Under the pieces are notes generated by a model. It searched no databases. It was not told where the DNA came from and worked only from the letters and a program-made list of their open reading frames with translations. A stretch of DNA of 64,000 nt, taken from positions 434,001 through 498,000 of the forward strand of contig NZ_JAAIYO010000003.1 of assembly GCF_014930455.1 (NCBI RefSeq), given 5' to 3'. The position numbers were made by a program, and so were the translations under genes. Shown here in pieces: positions 44,962-52,484 of the stretch; positions within the stretch are counted from its first letter, which is position 1, and each line of letters starts with the position of its first letter. This DNA comes from Corallococcus soli (lineage in GTDB: Bacteria; Myxococcota; Myxococcia; Myxococcales; Myxococcaceae).

Positions 44962-46812
44962 ATGGCCGACAATCCCCGTGAGTTGATCCGCGCCGCCCAG
45001 GCCGCGGAGCTTCAGGGAGACATGACGCGCGCGGCGGACTGCCTGGAGCAGGCCGCGGCGCTCTACCAGAAGTCCGGGCACACCTCGCGCGCCTCGCAGT
45101 TGCAGCGGCAGGCGCGCCAGTTGAAGACCCGGTCGCCGGACGTGAGCCCTGCCTTCGCCGCGATGGCGGGCGGCAAGGACGCCGTGGCGTATCGCTCCCT
45201 GTCCTCGGTGACCTGGAGCGACGCGGTGTCCGCCGCGTCCAACGAGAAGGCCGAGGGAGCCCCTCACGGTTCGACGGGGGAGGCTGGAGCGCGGCGGCCC
45301 ACCACCGGGCGCCACGAGGCCGTCGAGCCCGGGAGTCAGCAGCCCACCGGGCGCCACGAAGCCGTCGAGGCGGGAAGCCCGCAGCGGTCCACCGGGCGCC
45401 ATGAGGCCGTCGACCCCGGCGGACTGCCGCCCCTGGCCGGGCATGATGAAGCCAATGAATCCGGGGGCCTTCCGTCGCTGGCCGGACGCGTTGAGGCCAT
45501 CGGGTCCGGAGGCCTTCCGCCGCTGGCCGGGCGCATTGAAGCCATCGGGTCCGGCCGCCTCACCCCTGCACCCGTGCCGCCCGGGGCGGCGGGGCTGCCC
45601 CCCCTCACCGAGCGGATCGCGGCGGTCGGCCTCGAAGGCGCTTCACGTCCGTCCAGCGGCCTGGAGGCGGTCGCCGCTGGGCCCTCCGACTGCGCGGCAT
45701 CCGCCCAGCTCGCGGAGGCCCTGGGGCACTCCGACGCCGTGCAGGCCCCGGCATCAGCGCGGCCCGACGACGATGACGCCCTCCAACCCGGCGGCCTGCT
45801 GAGCCCTCCCGAGGACGACGACGCCATCGTTCCCGGAGGCCTGCTGCGTCCACCGGACGAGGACGAATTCCCCGAAGCCGTCCGGCCCGCGCAGGGCCGC
45901 CGCCGCGAGAAGCGCCTCATCGAACGGGGTCCCACCCGGGCGGATCCAGCCCTGGATACGTGGTGTTCGTTCTGCTGCCGGCCCCGTGGAGAGGTGGGCG
46001 ACCTGGTGGCGGGCCCCGCGGGCGCGTTCATCTGCAAGGGCTGCCTGGGCGAATCCCAGGGGCTCCTGGGCGACGTCGTTCCCCGGGCCTCCGTGCGCAA
46101 GCCCGTGGAGGACGCGACCGCCGGGGGCGTGGAGATGGTGGGCCACGACGACGTGCGGACCCTGCTGGAGCGCACGCTCCAGGCCGGGGCGCGCTGCCTG
46201 CTGCTCGTGGGGCCGGAGGGCTGCGGCAAGAGCGTCTTCTTCCAGGCGGTGCAGCGGCGGGGCCAAGGCGTGCTCACGTCGGTGGAGGCCCTGGAGTCCG
46301 CCCCGGGCGCGGATGTCCTGCTGGTGGAGGACGTGGACCGCCTGGAGTCCGGGGCGCAGGCCGCGCTGGTCACCTTCCTCGTGAACCACCCGGAGCGCGC
46401 GGTGGTGATGAGCGCGCGGGGCGCGGTGGCGTCCCTGGGCCTGTGGGTGCGGGGGGAGGGCGGCAGCCTGCCGGTGCCCACCACCGCGGGCCTCATGGAC
46501 GCGGTGCAGGGCTCCGTCCCGGTGGCGCTGCTGGAGCGCGTGCAGGTGCTGCTGCCGGTGCGCCGTCCGACGGTGCCGGAGCTGGTGGAGGTGGCCCGGC
46601 GTTCGCTGGCCCTGCGCCGGCCGGCGGTGTCCCTGTCGGAGGAGGTGCTGGGCGCCTTCGCGGCGGAGGCGGTCCGTTCGCCCCGAGCCGGCCATGAGCT
46701 GCGCGCCCTGCTGTCGCGCGTCTACGCGGGCTCCTGGAGCCTGGAGGCCGCGCAGACGCCCGCGCCGACCCCCTCCCACAACAGCCGGGGAGGCCGGAAG
46801 GGGACGCCATGA
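44962..46812 (+). CDS. Repeat, zinc-finger and P-loop protein of unknown function
   Basis: A 616-residue protein with four parts. Residues 1-57 look like a helical TPR-like hairpin (RAAQAAELQGDMTRAADCLEQAAALYQ). Residues 116-204 hold six 15-residue repeats around G(R/H)xEA(V/I). Residues 335-361 have a ClpX-type four-cysteine zinc finger (CSFC ... CKGC). Residues about 390-600 form a P-loop domain with Walker A GPEGCGKS (417-424), a Walker-B-like DVLLVEDVDRL, and a helical lid like that of sigma-54 activators, but no clear arginine finger. It is coupled to lipB by ATGA. The role is unknown. Confidence 0.75.
   Translation: MADNPRELIRAAQAAELQGDMTRAADCLEQAAALYQKSGHTSRASQLQRQARQLKTRSPDVSPAFAAMAGGKDAVAYRSLSSVTWSDAVSAASNEKAEGAPHGSTGEAGARRPTTGRHEAVEPGSQQPTGRHEAVEAGSPQRSTGRHEAVDPGGLPPLAGHDEANESGGLPSLAGRVEAIGSGGLPPLAGRIEAIGSGRLTPAPVPPGAAGLPPLTERIAAVGLEGASRPSSGLEAVAAGPSDCAASAQLAEALGHSDAVQAPASARPDDDDALQPGGLLSPPEDDDAIVPGGLLRPPDEDEFPEAVRPAQGRRREKRLIERGPTRADPALDTWCSFCCRPRGEVGDLVAGPAGAFICKGCLGESQGLLGDVVPRASVRKPVEDATAGGVEMVGHDDVRTLLERTLQAGARCLLLVGPEGCGKSVFFQAVQRRGQGVLTSVEALESAPGADVLLVEDVDRLESGAQAALVTFLVNHPERAVVMSARGAVASLGLWVRGEGGSLPVPTTAGLMDAVQGSVPVALLERVQVLLPVRRPTVPELVEVARRSLALRRPAVSLSEEVLGAFAAEAVRSPRAGHELRALLSRVYAGSWSLEAAQTPAPTPSHNSRGGRKGTP
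45307..45573 (+). repeat. Six 45-bp tandem repeats
   Basis: Six units of 15 codons encode variants of GRHEAVEPGSQQPTx, drifting to GRIEAIGSGRLTPAP toward the end, with more degenerate copies after them. The period is regular and in frame within the zinc-finger/P-loop protein gene. Confidence 0.85.
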
Positions 46813-47903
46813 ACACGCTCACCGTCTTCCGCCTGGGCCGGGTGGAGTACGAGGACGGGCTGAAGCTGATGCACCTGTTCGGCGAGGCCCGCATGCAGGG
46901 GCTCGTCGGGGACACGCTGCTGCTGCTGGAGCACCCGCCCGTCCTCACGCTGGGCCGGGCCGCGAAGCGCGAGAACATCACCGCCACCGACGCGCGTCTC
47001 CTGGAGGAGGGCGTGGAGGTCTTCGACACCAACCGGGGCGGCGACGTCACCTACCACGGGCCGGGACAGGTGGTGGGCTACCCCATCCTCCTGCTGCCGC
47101 CGGAGCGCCAGGACGTGCGCCGCTACGTGCGCGACGTGGAGCGCGGCCTCATCCAGACGCTCGCGGGCTTCGGCCTCACCGCGGCGCCCATTCCCAGGTG
47201 GCCCGGCGTGTGGATGGGGCAGGAGGGGTCGCCGGACGCGCGGAAGATTGGCGCCATTGGCGTGCACCTGTCGCGCTGGCTCACCACGCACGGCTTCGCG
47301 CTCAACGTGAACACCCGGCTGGAGCACTTCCAGCTCATCGTCCCGTGCGGCATCCGCGAGGCGGGCGTCACGTCCATGCAGCGCGAGCTGGGCCACGCCG
47401 TGTCGGTGCCGGACGTGGAGGAGGCGCTCGCCCGCGAGTTCAGCCAGATCTTCGACGCCCGGCGCGTGGACGGCGCGGTGTCCCTGCGCACGGTGAGCGT
47501 CGCGGTGGTGAAGGGGCAGGGCCCGGAGGCGCGCGTGCTGCTGCTCAAGCGGACGCCGGAGCGCGGCGGCTTCTGGCAGACCGTGACGGGCCGCCTGGAG
47601 CCGGGCGAGTCCCCCGCCGAGGCCGCGCGCCGCGAGGTGGCGGAGGAGACGGGCCTCACCGTGGAGCCCGTGGACCTGAGTTACCGCCACGCGTTCGCGC
47701 TGGGGGACGCGCTGCCGCCGAAGCTGGTGGAGGAGAGCGGCTTCGCGGTGCACGTCGCGTCGGACGCCCCGGTGCGTCTGGGTCCGGAGCACGAAGCGTT
47801 CGAGTGGGTGGACGTGCCCACCGCCTTGCAGCGGCTGCCCTTCCGGGGCCTGCGCGAGACGGTGGCGCGGGCCCTGGAAGCGCGGCGCCCGACTACAGCT
47901 TGA
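46809..47903 (+). CDS. lipB: Octanoyltransferase LipB fused to a Nudix hydrolase
   Basis: Residues 1-215 are LipB, which moves octanoyl groups from acyl carrier protein to lipoyl domains. RGGDVTYHGPGQ, Lys 146 (ARKIGAIGVH) and catalytic Cys 180 (VPCGIREAGVTSM) are present. Residues about 225-360 form a complete Nudix domain, with the Nudix box at 261-283 intact, including Glu 267, Arg 275, Glu 276, Glu 279 and Glu 280. Typical LipB proteins are about 210-230 residues. The Nudix part resembles NudB-type enzymes, but its substrate is unknown. The ATG overlaps the upstream stop. The 3' end overlaps the converging MBL gene by 11 bases. Confidence 0.92.
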   Translation: MNTLTVFRLGRVEYEDGLKLMHLFGEARMQGLVGDTLLLLEHPPVLTLGRAAKRENITATDARLLEEGVEVFDTNRGGDVTYHGPGQVVGYPILLLPPERQDVRRYVRDVERGLIQTLAGFGLTAAPIPRWPGVWMGQEGSPDARKIGAIGVHLSRWLTTHGFALNVNTRLEHFQLIVPCGIREAGVTSMQRELGHAVSVPDVEEALAREFSQIFDARRVDGAVSLRTVSVAVVKGQGPEARVLLLKRTPERGGFWQTVTGRLEPGESPAEAARREVAEETGLTVEPVDLSYRHAFALGDALPPKLVEESGFAVHVASDAPVRLGPEHEAFEWVDVPTALQRLPFRGLRETVARALEARRPTTA

Positions 47904-48780
47904 GCACCATCGCCTCCTTCGCGGCGATGGCCTCCGGGCGCTGCTTGCGCACCTGACGCACCAGCTTGTCCATGGCCGCGTCATCGCGACCTGGATCATG
48001 GTGGAAGAGCACCAGTTGCTTCACGTCGCTGGCGTTGGCCGCGCGCACGGCGGCCTCCCAGGTGGAGTGGCCCCAGCCCGTGCGGCCCCGGTACTCGTCC
48101 TCCGTGTACATGGAGTCGTAGATGAGCGCGTCCGCGCCGCGCGCGAAGTCGAACAGGCCCTCATCCAGCGCGGTGCCGTGCTCCACGTCCGTGGCGTACA
48201 CCAGCGAGCGCCCGCCGAAGTCCACGCGGTAGCCCACGTTGCCGCCAGGGTGGTTCAGTTCCAGCGTGCGCACCGTCGCCTCGCCCACCGGGATGTCCTT
48301 GCCCACGATGACGTCCCGGTACTCCAGGCGCGTGCGGAACACGTCCTCCGCCGTCACCGGGAAGTAGGGGTGCACCATCTGCCCGGCCAGTATCTGCTTC
48401 AGCGACTTCCCATCACGCGGCGACCCGTGGAGCGTCACGTCGTTCGCGGGCGAGAACATCGGCGCGAAGAACGGCAGGCCCTGCAGGTGGTCGTAGTGGT
48501 AGTGCGAGATGAAGATGTGGGCCTTGATGGGCTTGCGCGTCGCCGCCAGCGCATCCCCCAGGCCGCGCGCTCCCGAGCCCAGGTCGAAGATGAGCAGCTC
48601 GTCGCCACAGCGGACCTCCACGCACGGCGTGTTGCCACCGTAGCGCTTCGTCTGCGGGCCGGGCGCGGGGATGGAACCGCGCACCCCCCAGAACCGCACC
48701 TCGAAGCGCGCGGTGCTCCGCCGGACCGGGCGCTTAGCCGGCCTTGGCTTCGGTGTCGTCGTCCTCCGCGAAGAGCTCAA
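47893..48780 (-). CDS. MBL-fold metal-dependent hydrolase
   Basis: A metallo-beta-lactamase fold protein of up to 295 residues with the metal-binding HYHYDH (residues 93-98 from the 48780 start), later ELNHPGGNVGYR, VYATDVEHG and FHHDP. The N-terminal FWGVRGSIPAPGPQTKRYGGNT is typical of a cyclic-phosphodiesterase or RNase-Z-like subgroup. The substrate is unknown. The first start, TTG at 48780, lies inside the 3' end of ribA, suggesting coupling. A GTG at 48699 is an alternative and would remove a basic 27-residue N-terminus. Confidence 0.8.
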   Translation of the reverse strand: MSSSRRTTTPKPRPAKRPVRRSTARFEVRFWGVRGSIPAPGPQTKRYGGNTPCVEVRCGDELLIFDLGSGARGLGDALAATRKPIKAHIFISHYHYDHLQGLPFFAPMFSPANDVTLHGSPRDGKSLKQILAGQMVHPYFPVTAEDVFRTRLEYRDVIVGKDIPVGEATVRTLELNHPGGNVGYRVDFGGRSLVYATDVEHGTALDEGLFDFARGADALIYDSMYTEDEYRGRTGWGHSTWEAAVRAANASDVKQLVLFHHDPGRDDAAMDKLVRQVRKQRPEAIAAKEAMVLKL

Positions 48781-49408
48781 TCAGGTGCCCCGTACGCTCA
48801 CGCTTCGTCTTCAAATAGTCGACGTTATGCGGATTGTGCTCGGTCCGGGAAGGGATTCGGCGTCGAACCGCCACTCCCTCCTCCACCAGCCCGGCGATCT
48901 TCAGCGGATTGTTGGTGATCAGGTCCACCGACTGCACCCCCAGCGAGCGCAGCATCTCCGCCGCCACGTCGTAGGAGCGCAAATCGTCCGCGAAGCCGAG
49001 CTGCCGGTTGGCCTCGTAGGTGTCCAGTCCCTTGGACTGGAGGGCATAGGCCTTGATCTTGTTGCCCAGGCCGATGCCCCGGCCCTCCTGGCGCAGGTAC
49101 AGCACCACGCCCAGGCCGTTCTGGGTGACGAAGTCCAGCGCCCGGTCCAACTGCTCCCGGCAGTCGCACTTGAGGCTGCCAAAGACTTCGCTCGTCAGGC
49201 ACTCGGAGTGGATGCGCACCGGCACCCCGTCCAGCCCTTCGGGTTCCCCCACCACCAGCGCCACGTGCTCCCGCCCGTTGCGCTTGTCGCGAAAGACGAT
49301 GGTCTTCAGCACGCCACGGGCCGTGGGCACGTCCGCCTCCGAATACCGCTCCAGATGCTGGGTCGGCTTTCGGGTTGGCAGGACCTGGGGTGGGCGAGTG
49401 TCGGACAT
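48734..49408 (-). CDS. ribA: GTP cyclohydrolase II RibA
   Basis: The 224-residue enzyme opens GTP to the first intermediate of riboflavin synthesis. The zinc site CLTSEVFGSLKCDC and the catalytic RQEGRGIGLGNKIKAY segment are intact, followed by DLRSYDVAAEML and LLTNNP-like LITNNPLKI. It is a stand-alone RibA, not fused to RibB. I start at the ATG at 49408, where the family alignment begins. No FMN riboswitch is visible upstream. The MBL hydrolase gene overlaps its end. Confidence 0.94.
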   Translation of the reverse strand: MSDTRPPQVLPTRKPTQHLERYSEADVPTARGVLKTIVFRDKRNGREHVALVVGEPEGLDGVPVRIHSECLTSEVFGSLKCDCREQLDRALDFVTQNGLGVVLYLRQEGRGIGLGNKIKAYALQSKGLDTYEANRQLGFADDLRSYDVAAEMLRSLGVQSVDLITNNPLKIAGLVEEGVAVRRRIPSRTEHNPHNVDYLKTKRERTGHLIELFAEDDDTEAKAG

Positions 49409-49533
49409 GGTAGGTCTTCTCCCAGTGGAGGAGCGTTTCTTCTCGCTCCGCCGGATGCAAGTCAAGGCGGCACCCCCCCGGGGGTGAGGCAACACCCGCA
49501 CGGAGTAGATGCTGTTCCGGGTTTCAGCGTTCC

Positions 49534-50760
49534 TCAGGCGACCCACGACAGGGGGAGCAGCTCGACATGGGAACCATCAGTCAGGCTGCTGCTCTCCCGG
49601 GGGAAGTGGAGCAGGTGGGTGGCTGCGGACGCTGAACGCAGGACACCCGACGTTTGCGTCCCCAGGGGCTTCGCCCACAGCTCGCCTGCCCGCCAGGTCG
49701 CCGTGACGCGGACGAAGTGGGCAAGGCCCGGCTGCTTCGTCAGGCGGCCTTCCAGGCGCCCGGACACCCGCGGGGGCTCCACGTCCTCCAGGCCCAGGAG
49801 CCGGCGCAGGGCGGGGCGCACGAAGAGTTCGAAGGTCACGAGCGACGACGTCGGGTTGCCGGGCAGCCCGAAGAAGAGCGTCGGGCCCCGCTGGCCCACC
49901 ACCAGCGGCTTGCCGGGCTTGATGGCCACGCGCCAGAAGTGCTGCTCCACGCCCAGGGCCTCCAGGGCGGCCTTCACGAAGTCATGGTCGCCCACGGACA
50001 CGCCCGCGCTGGTGAGGACCACGTCGAAGCCGTCCGTGCGCGCCAGGGCCTCCTGCACGGCTTCCTGCGTGTCCCGGGCGATGCCCAGCATCGTGGGCAG
50101 GCCCCCCGCGCGCCGCACCGCCAGGGCCAGCGCCGGCGCGTTGGTGTCCACGATGCGGCCTTCGGGGGGTTCGTCCGCCCGGCACAGCTCGTCGCCGGTG
50201 GACAGCACCGCCACGCGCGGCCGCCGGGGCACCGGCACGGACGTCATCCCCTGCGCCCACAAGAGCCCCAGCTCCGGGATGCCCAGCGGGGTGCCGCGCC
50301 TGGCCAGCACGTCGCCCTCGCGCGCGTCCTCGCCCCGGGGCCGGATGAAGTTTCCCGGCGCGACGGCCTCCAGGATCTCCACCGTGTCGGCGCCAGCGAT
50401 GGCGCGGGTGCGCTCGCGCATCACCACCGCGTCCGCGCCCTGGGGAAGCGGGGCCCCGGTCATGATCCGCGCGCAGGTGCCGGGGGTGAGTTCGCGGACC
50501 GGAAGTCTTCCAGCGAACACTGTCTCCCCGACGGCGAGCCGCACGGGCAGCGGGCCGCGGAGGTCCTCGGCGCGCACCGCGTAGCCGTCCATCGCGGAGT
50601 TGTCCCAGGGGGGCAGGGTGCGGCGGGCCAGGACGTCCTCGGCCAGCGCGCGGCCCAGGGCTTCGTCTCCGGAAACCCACTCGGTGGGCAGCGGCGCGCA
50701 GCGCTCGAGGATCCGCGCGCGGGCCTCCTCCACCGGCAGCAATGCGGGGACGTCGCTCAT
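49534..50760 (-). CDS. moeA: Molybdopterin molybdotransferase MoeA
   Basis: The 408-residue enzyme inserts molybdenum into adenylated molybdopterin, the last step before cofactor use. Landmarks are PPWDNSAMDGYAVRAEDL near the N-terminus, PGTCARIMTGAPLPQGADAVV, the VLSTGDEL segment, TSAGVSVGDHDFVK, and FGLPGNPTSSLVTFELFVRP. It is a separate unit from moaA, 36 kb away. Both would serve the molybdo-dehydrogenase at 4635. It diverges from the H1-tailed protein gene. Confidence 0.95.
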   Translation of the reverse strand: MSDVPALLPVEEARARILERCAPLPTEWVSGDEALGRALAEDVLARRTLPPWDNSAMDGYAVRAEDLRGPLPVRLAVGETVFAGRLPVRELTPGTCARIMTGAPLPQGADAVVMRERTRAIAGADTVEILEAVAPGNFIRPRGEDAREGDVLARRGTPLGIPELGLLWAQGMTSVPVPRRPRVAVLSTGDELCRADEPPEGRIVDTNAPALALAVRRAGGLPTMLGIARDTQEAVQEALARTDGFDVVLTSAGVSVGDHDFVKAALEALGVEQHFWRVAIKPGKPLVVGQRGPTLFFGLPGNPTSSLVTFELFVRPALRRLLGLEDVEPPRVSGRLEGRLTKQPGLAHFVRVTATWRAGELWAKPLGTQTSGVLRSASAATHLLHFPRESSSLTDGSHVELLPLSWVA

Positions 50761-50838
50761 GGGGCTGATCTATAACGGCGAAGGGGCCTTCCAAGGACGT
50801 TTTCGCAACCAAAGTCCGAGGGAAAATCAAGTGTTAGT

Positions 50839-50867
50839 TTGACAGCCCAACTGATCACCGTTACAAG
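50839..50867 (+). promoter_or_regulatory. Sigma-70-type promoter
   Basis: TTGACA at 50839-50844 is a perfect minus 35 box. It is separated by 17 bases from TACAAG at 50862-50867, which matches four of six minus 10 positions. The promoter points at the H1-tailed protein gene, whose AAGGAG (50942-50947) and ATG (50957) follow with a leader of about 80 bases. It is the best sigma-70 match I found in the window. Confidence 0.7.
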
Positions 50868-50956
50868 CAACCGTGATCGCGAGGCTCGCGTCCAACAGCA
50901 GGGGCGTCCCGCCAACCCGTTGATAGCACACGGGAATTTTCAAGGAGACAGCGTCG

Positions 50957-52357
50957 ATGGCCAAGCCCAGGTCCGGGGCGAAGAAGCCGACTCCCGCTGC
51001 AAAAACCGGTGCGAAGCCTGCCGCGAAGAAGGACAACGCGTCCCGGCTGGATCTGATCCGGAACGCCTCGAAGAAGGTGGCGACGGCCGCGACGAAGGTC
51101 GTCAAGGCGGTTGCTGAAGGGGCGAAGGGGAAGGTCGCGGCGGCGAAGAAGGCGGCGGCGGAGAAGCCCGAGAAGGCCTCTTCAGCGGCCAAGGGAAAGG
51201 CGGCGGCCAAGGCGGCTGCGCCAGCTCCCGCCACCGCCAAGGGCGCCAAGGCCGCGGCGCCTCCTCCCGCGAAGGCCGCGCCCGCCGCGGCCGGGAAGAA
51301 GGCGACAGGCAAGGCCGGGTCCAAGACCCAGCCGGCCGTCCCCTCCGGCCCCCCCGTGGAGAAGCCGCGTCCGCGCGCCACCAAGCTGCCGCCCGTGGGC
51401 GAGCCGCTCACGAAGCGCGAGATGGAGCAGCTGCTGACCGCCGGCGAGGGCCGCGGCGTGATGGGGGAGGGCAGCCTCAAGGGCCGGCTCATCCTCAGCG
51501 GCGAGCTGCCCCACCTGGTGGTCGTGGGCCGCGACAAGCGCGAGCTGACGTTCCTGCTCCAGGGGCCTGATCAGGAGGTCCTCCCGGCCTACGTGGACCA
51601 CAAGGTCTCCGTGAGCGGGATGATCCGCAAGACGACGAACCACAGCGGCGTGGTGGACGTGCGCAAGTACTCCGCCAAGAAGCCGGAGGTGGAGGAGCCC
51701 ACGCCGCCGCCCTCGGATTCGGAGCCGAAGCTGCGCTACCTGTCGCCCGGCGAGGTCTCCATGGCCGTCGCCGCCGGCATGGGCGCGGGCATCAAGGGCT
51801 TCGCCAGCATCCGGGGCAACCTGGAGATGATGGGCGACGACTTCGTGCTCGTCGTGTCCAACGGTGGCACGCGCCAGCAGGTGTCGTTCGCCATCGAAGG
51901 CAAGGCTGCGGTCAAGAGCCTGCGCAAGCACGTGGGGCAGACGCTCCAGGTGACGGGCGTGGTGGACAAGTCGTCCGGCTGGGGCGGTCGCATCACCGCG
52001 GAGAACGTGGAGCCGCGTCCGTCCGAGGCCCGCTCGGTGTCGCGCGACGAGATGGAGCTCGTGCACATCGAGGGCGAGGTGCCCACGTCCGTGGACGTGA
52101 AGCTCAACCACGGCCTCACGGTGCGCCTGCAGGAGCAGCCCGGCGCGTTCTGGGCCATTGAACCGACGCTGGCCAAGCGCGTGGGCCTGCGCGAAGCCAA
52201 CTTCGAGCCGGGTCCCAACGGCAGCCCGGCCACCCGCGAGTTCTTCTTCACGCCGCGCAACCCCGGCAGCTTCGAGATGGAGTTCTTCCTCGCCAAGGCG
52301 TTCACGCCGGGCGTGGTGGAGCGCTCCTTCAAGATCAACGTCACGGTCAGACCCTGA
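50957..52357 (+). CDS. Histone-H1-like tail with two OB-like domains and a chagasin-like domain
   Basis: A 466-residue protein of unknown function. Residues 1-130 are Lys/Ala/Pro-rich, with many AAK/KAA units like histone H1 tails, and should bind nucleic acid. Two beta-barrel regions follow (about 165-235 and 275-350). Both have the pattern of a strand-rich OB fold with VSVSGMIRKTT and LQVTGVVDKSS near their ends. Residues about 375-466 (LNHGLTVRLQEQPGAFWAIEP ... FTPRNPGSFEMEF) resemble a chagasin/I42 beta-sandwich. These fold calls are by eye. A strong promoter and ribosome-binding site suggest high expression. Confidence 0.7.
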   Translation: MAKPRSGAKKPTPAAKTGAKPAAKKDNASRLDLIRNASKKVATAATKVVKAVAEGAKGKVAAAKKAAAEKPEKASSAAKGKAAAKAAAPAPATAKGAKAAAPPPAKAAPAAAGKKATGKAGSKTQPAVPSGPPVEKPRPRATKLPPVGEPLTKREMEQLLTAGEGRGVMGEGSLKGRLILSGELPHLVVVGRDKRELTFLLQGPDQEVLPAYVDHKVSVSGMIRKTTNHSGVVDVRKYSAKKPEVEEPTPPPSDSEPKLRYLSPGEVSMAVAAGMGAGIKGFASIRGNLEMMGDDFVLVVSNGGTRQQVSFAIEGKAAVKSLRKHVGQTLQVTGVVDKSSGWGGRITAENVEPRPSEARSVSRDEMELVHIEGEVPTSVDVKLNHGLTVRLQEQPGAFWAIEPTLAKRVGLREANFEPGPNGSPATREFFFTPRNPGSFEMEFFLAKAFTPGVVERSFKINVTVRP

Positions 52358-52373
52358 GGGTCTGGCCGCACGG

Positions 52374-52408
52374 GCCCTCCCTGGACCGCAAGGTCCGCTG
52401 GGGAGGGC
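52374..52408 (+). terminator. Stem-loop between the H1-tailed protein gene and rnr
   Basis: GCCCTCCC at 52374-52381 pairs with GGGAGGGC at 52401-52408, and inside it GGACC/GGTCC closes a GCAA tetraloop, making one long hairpin with a small internal loop. No U-run follows. It may terminate the upstream transcript or stabilise its 3' end. Confidence 0.45.
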
Positions 52409-52484
52409 GAATGGGGCCCGGGGGGTTCCCGCCCGCACCCTTCGGGCTTACCCGTTCCCTGAGCGGCCTTGCCGCACCCCTCCC

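Noticed and set aside
45307-45573. CRISPR-like array
   Set aside because: The 45-bp repeats are contiguous, in frame and coding, without unique spacers. No cas genes are present.
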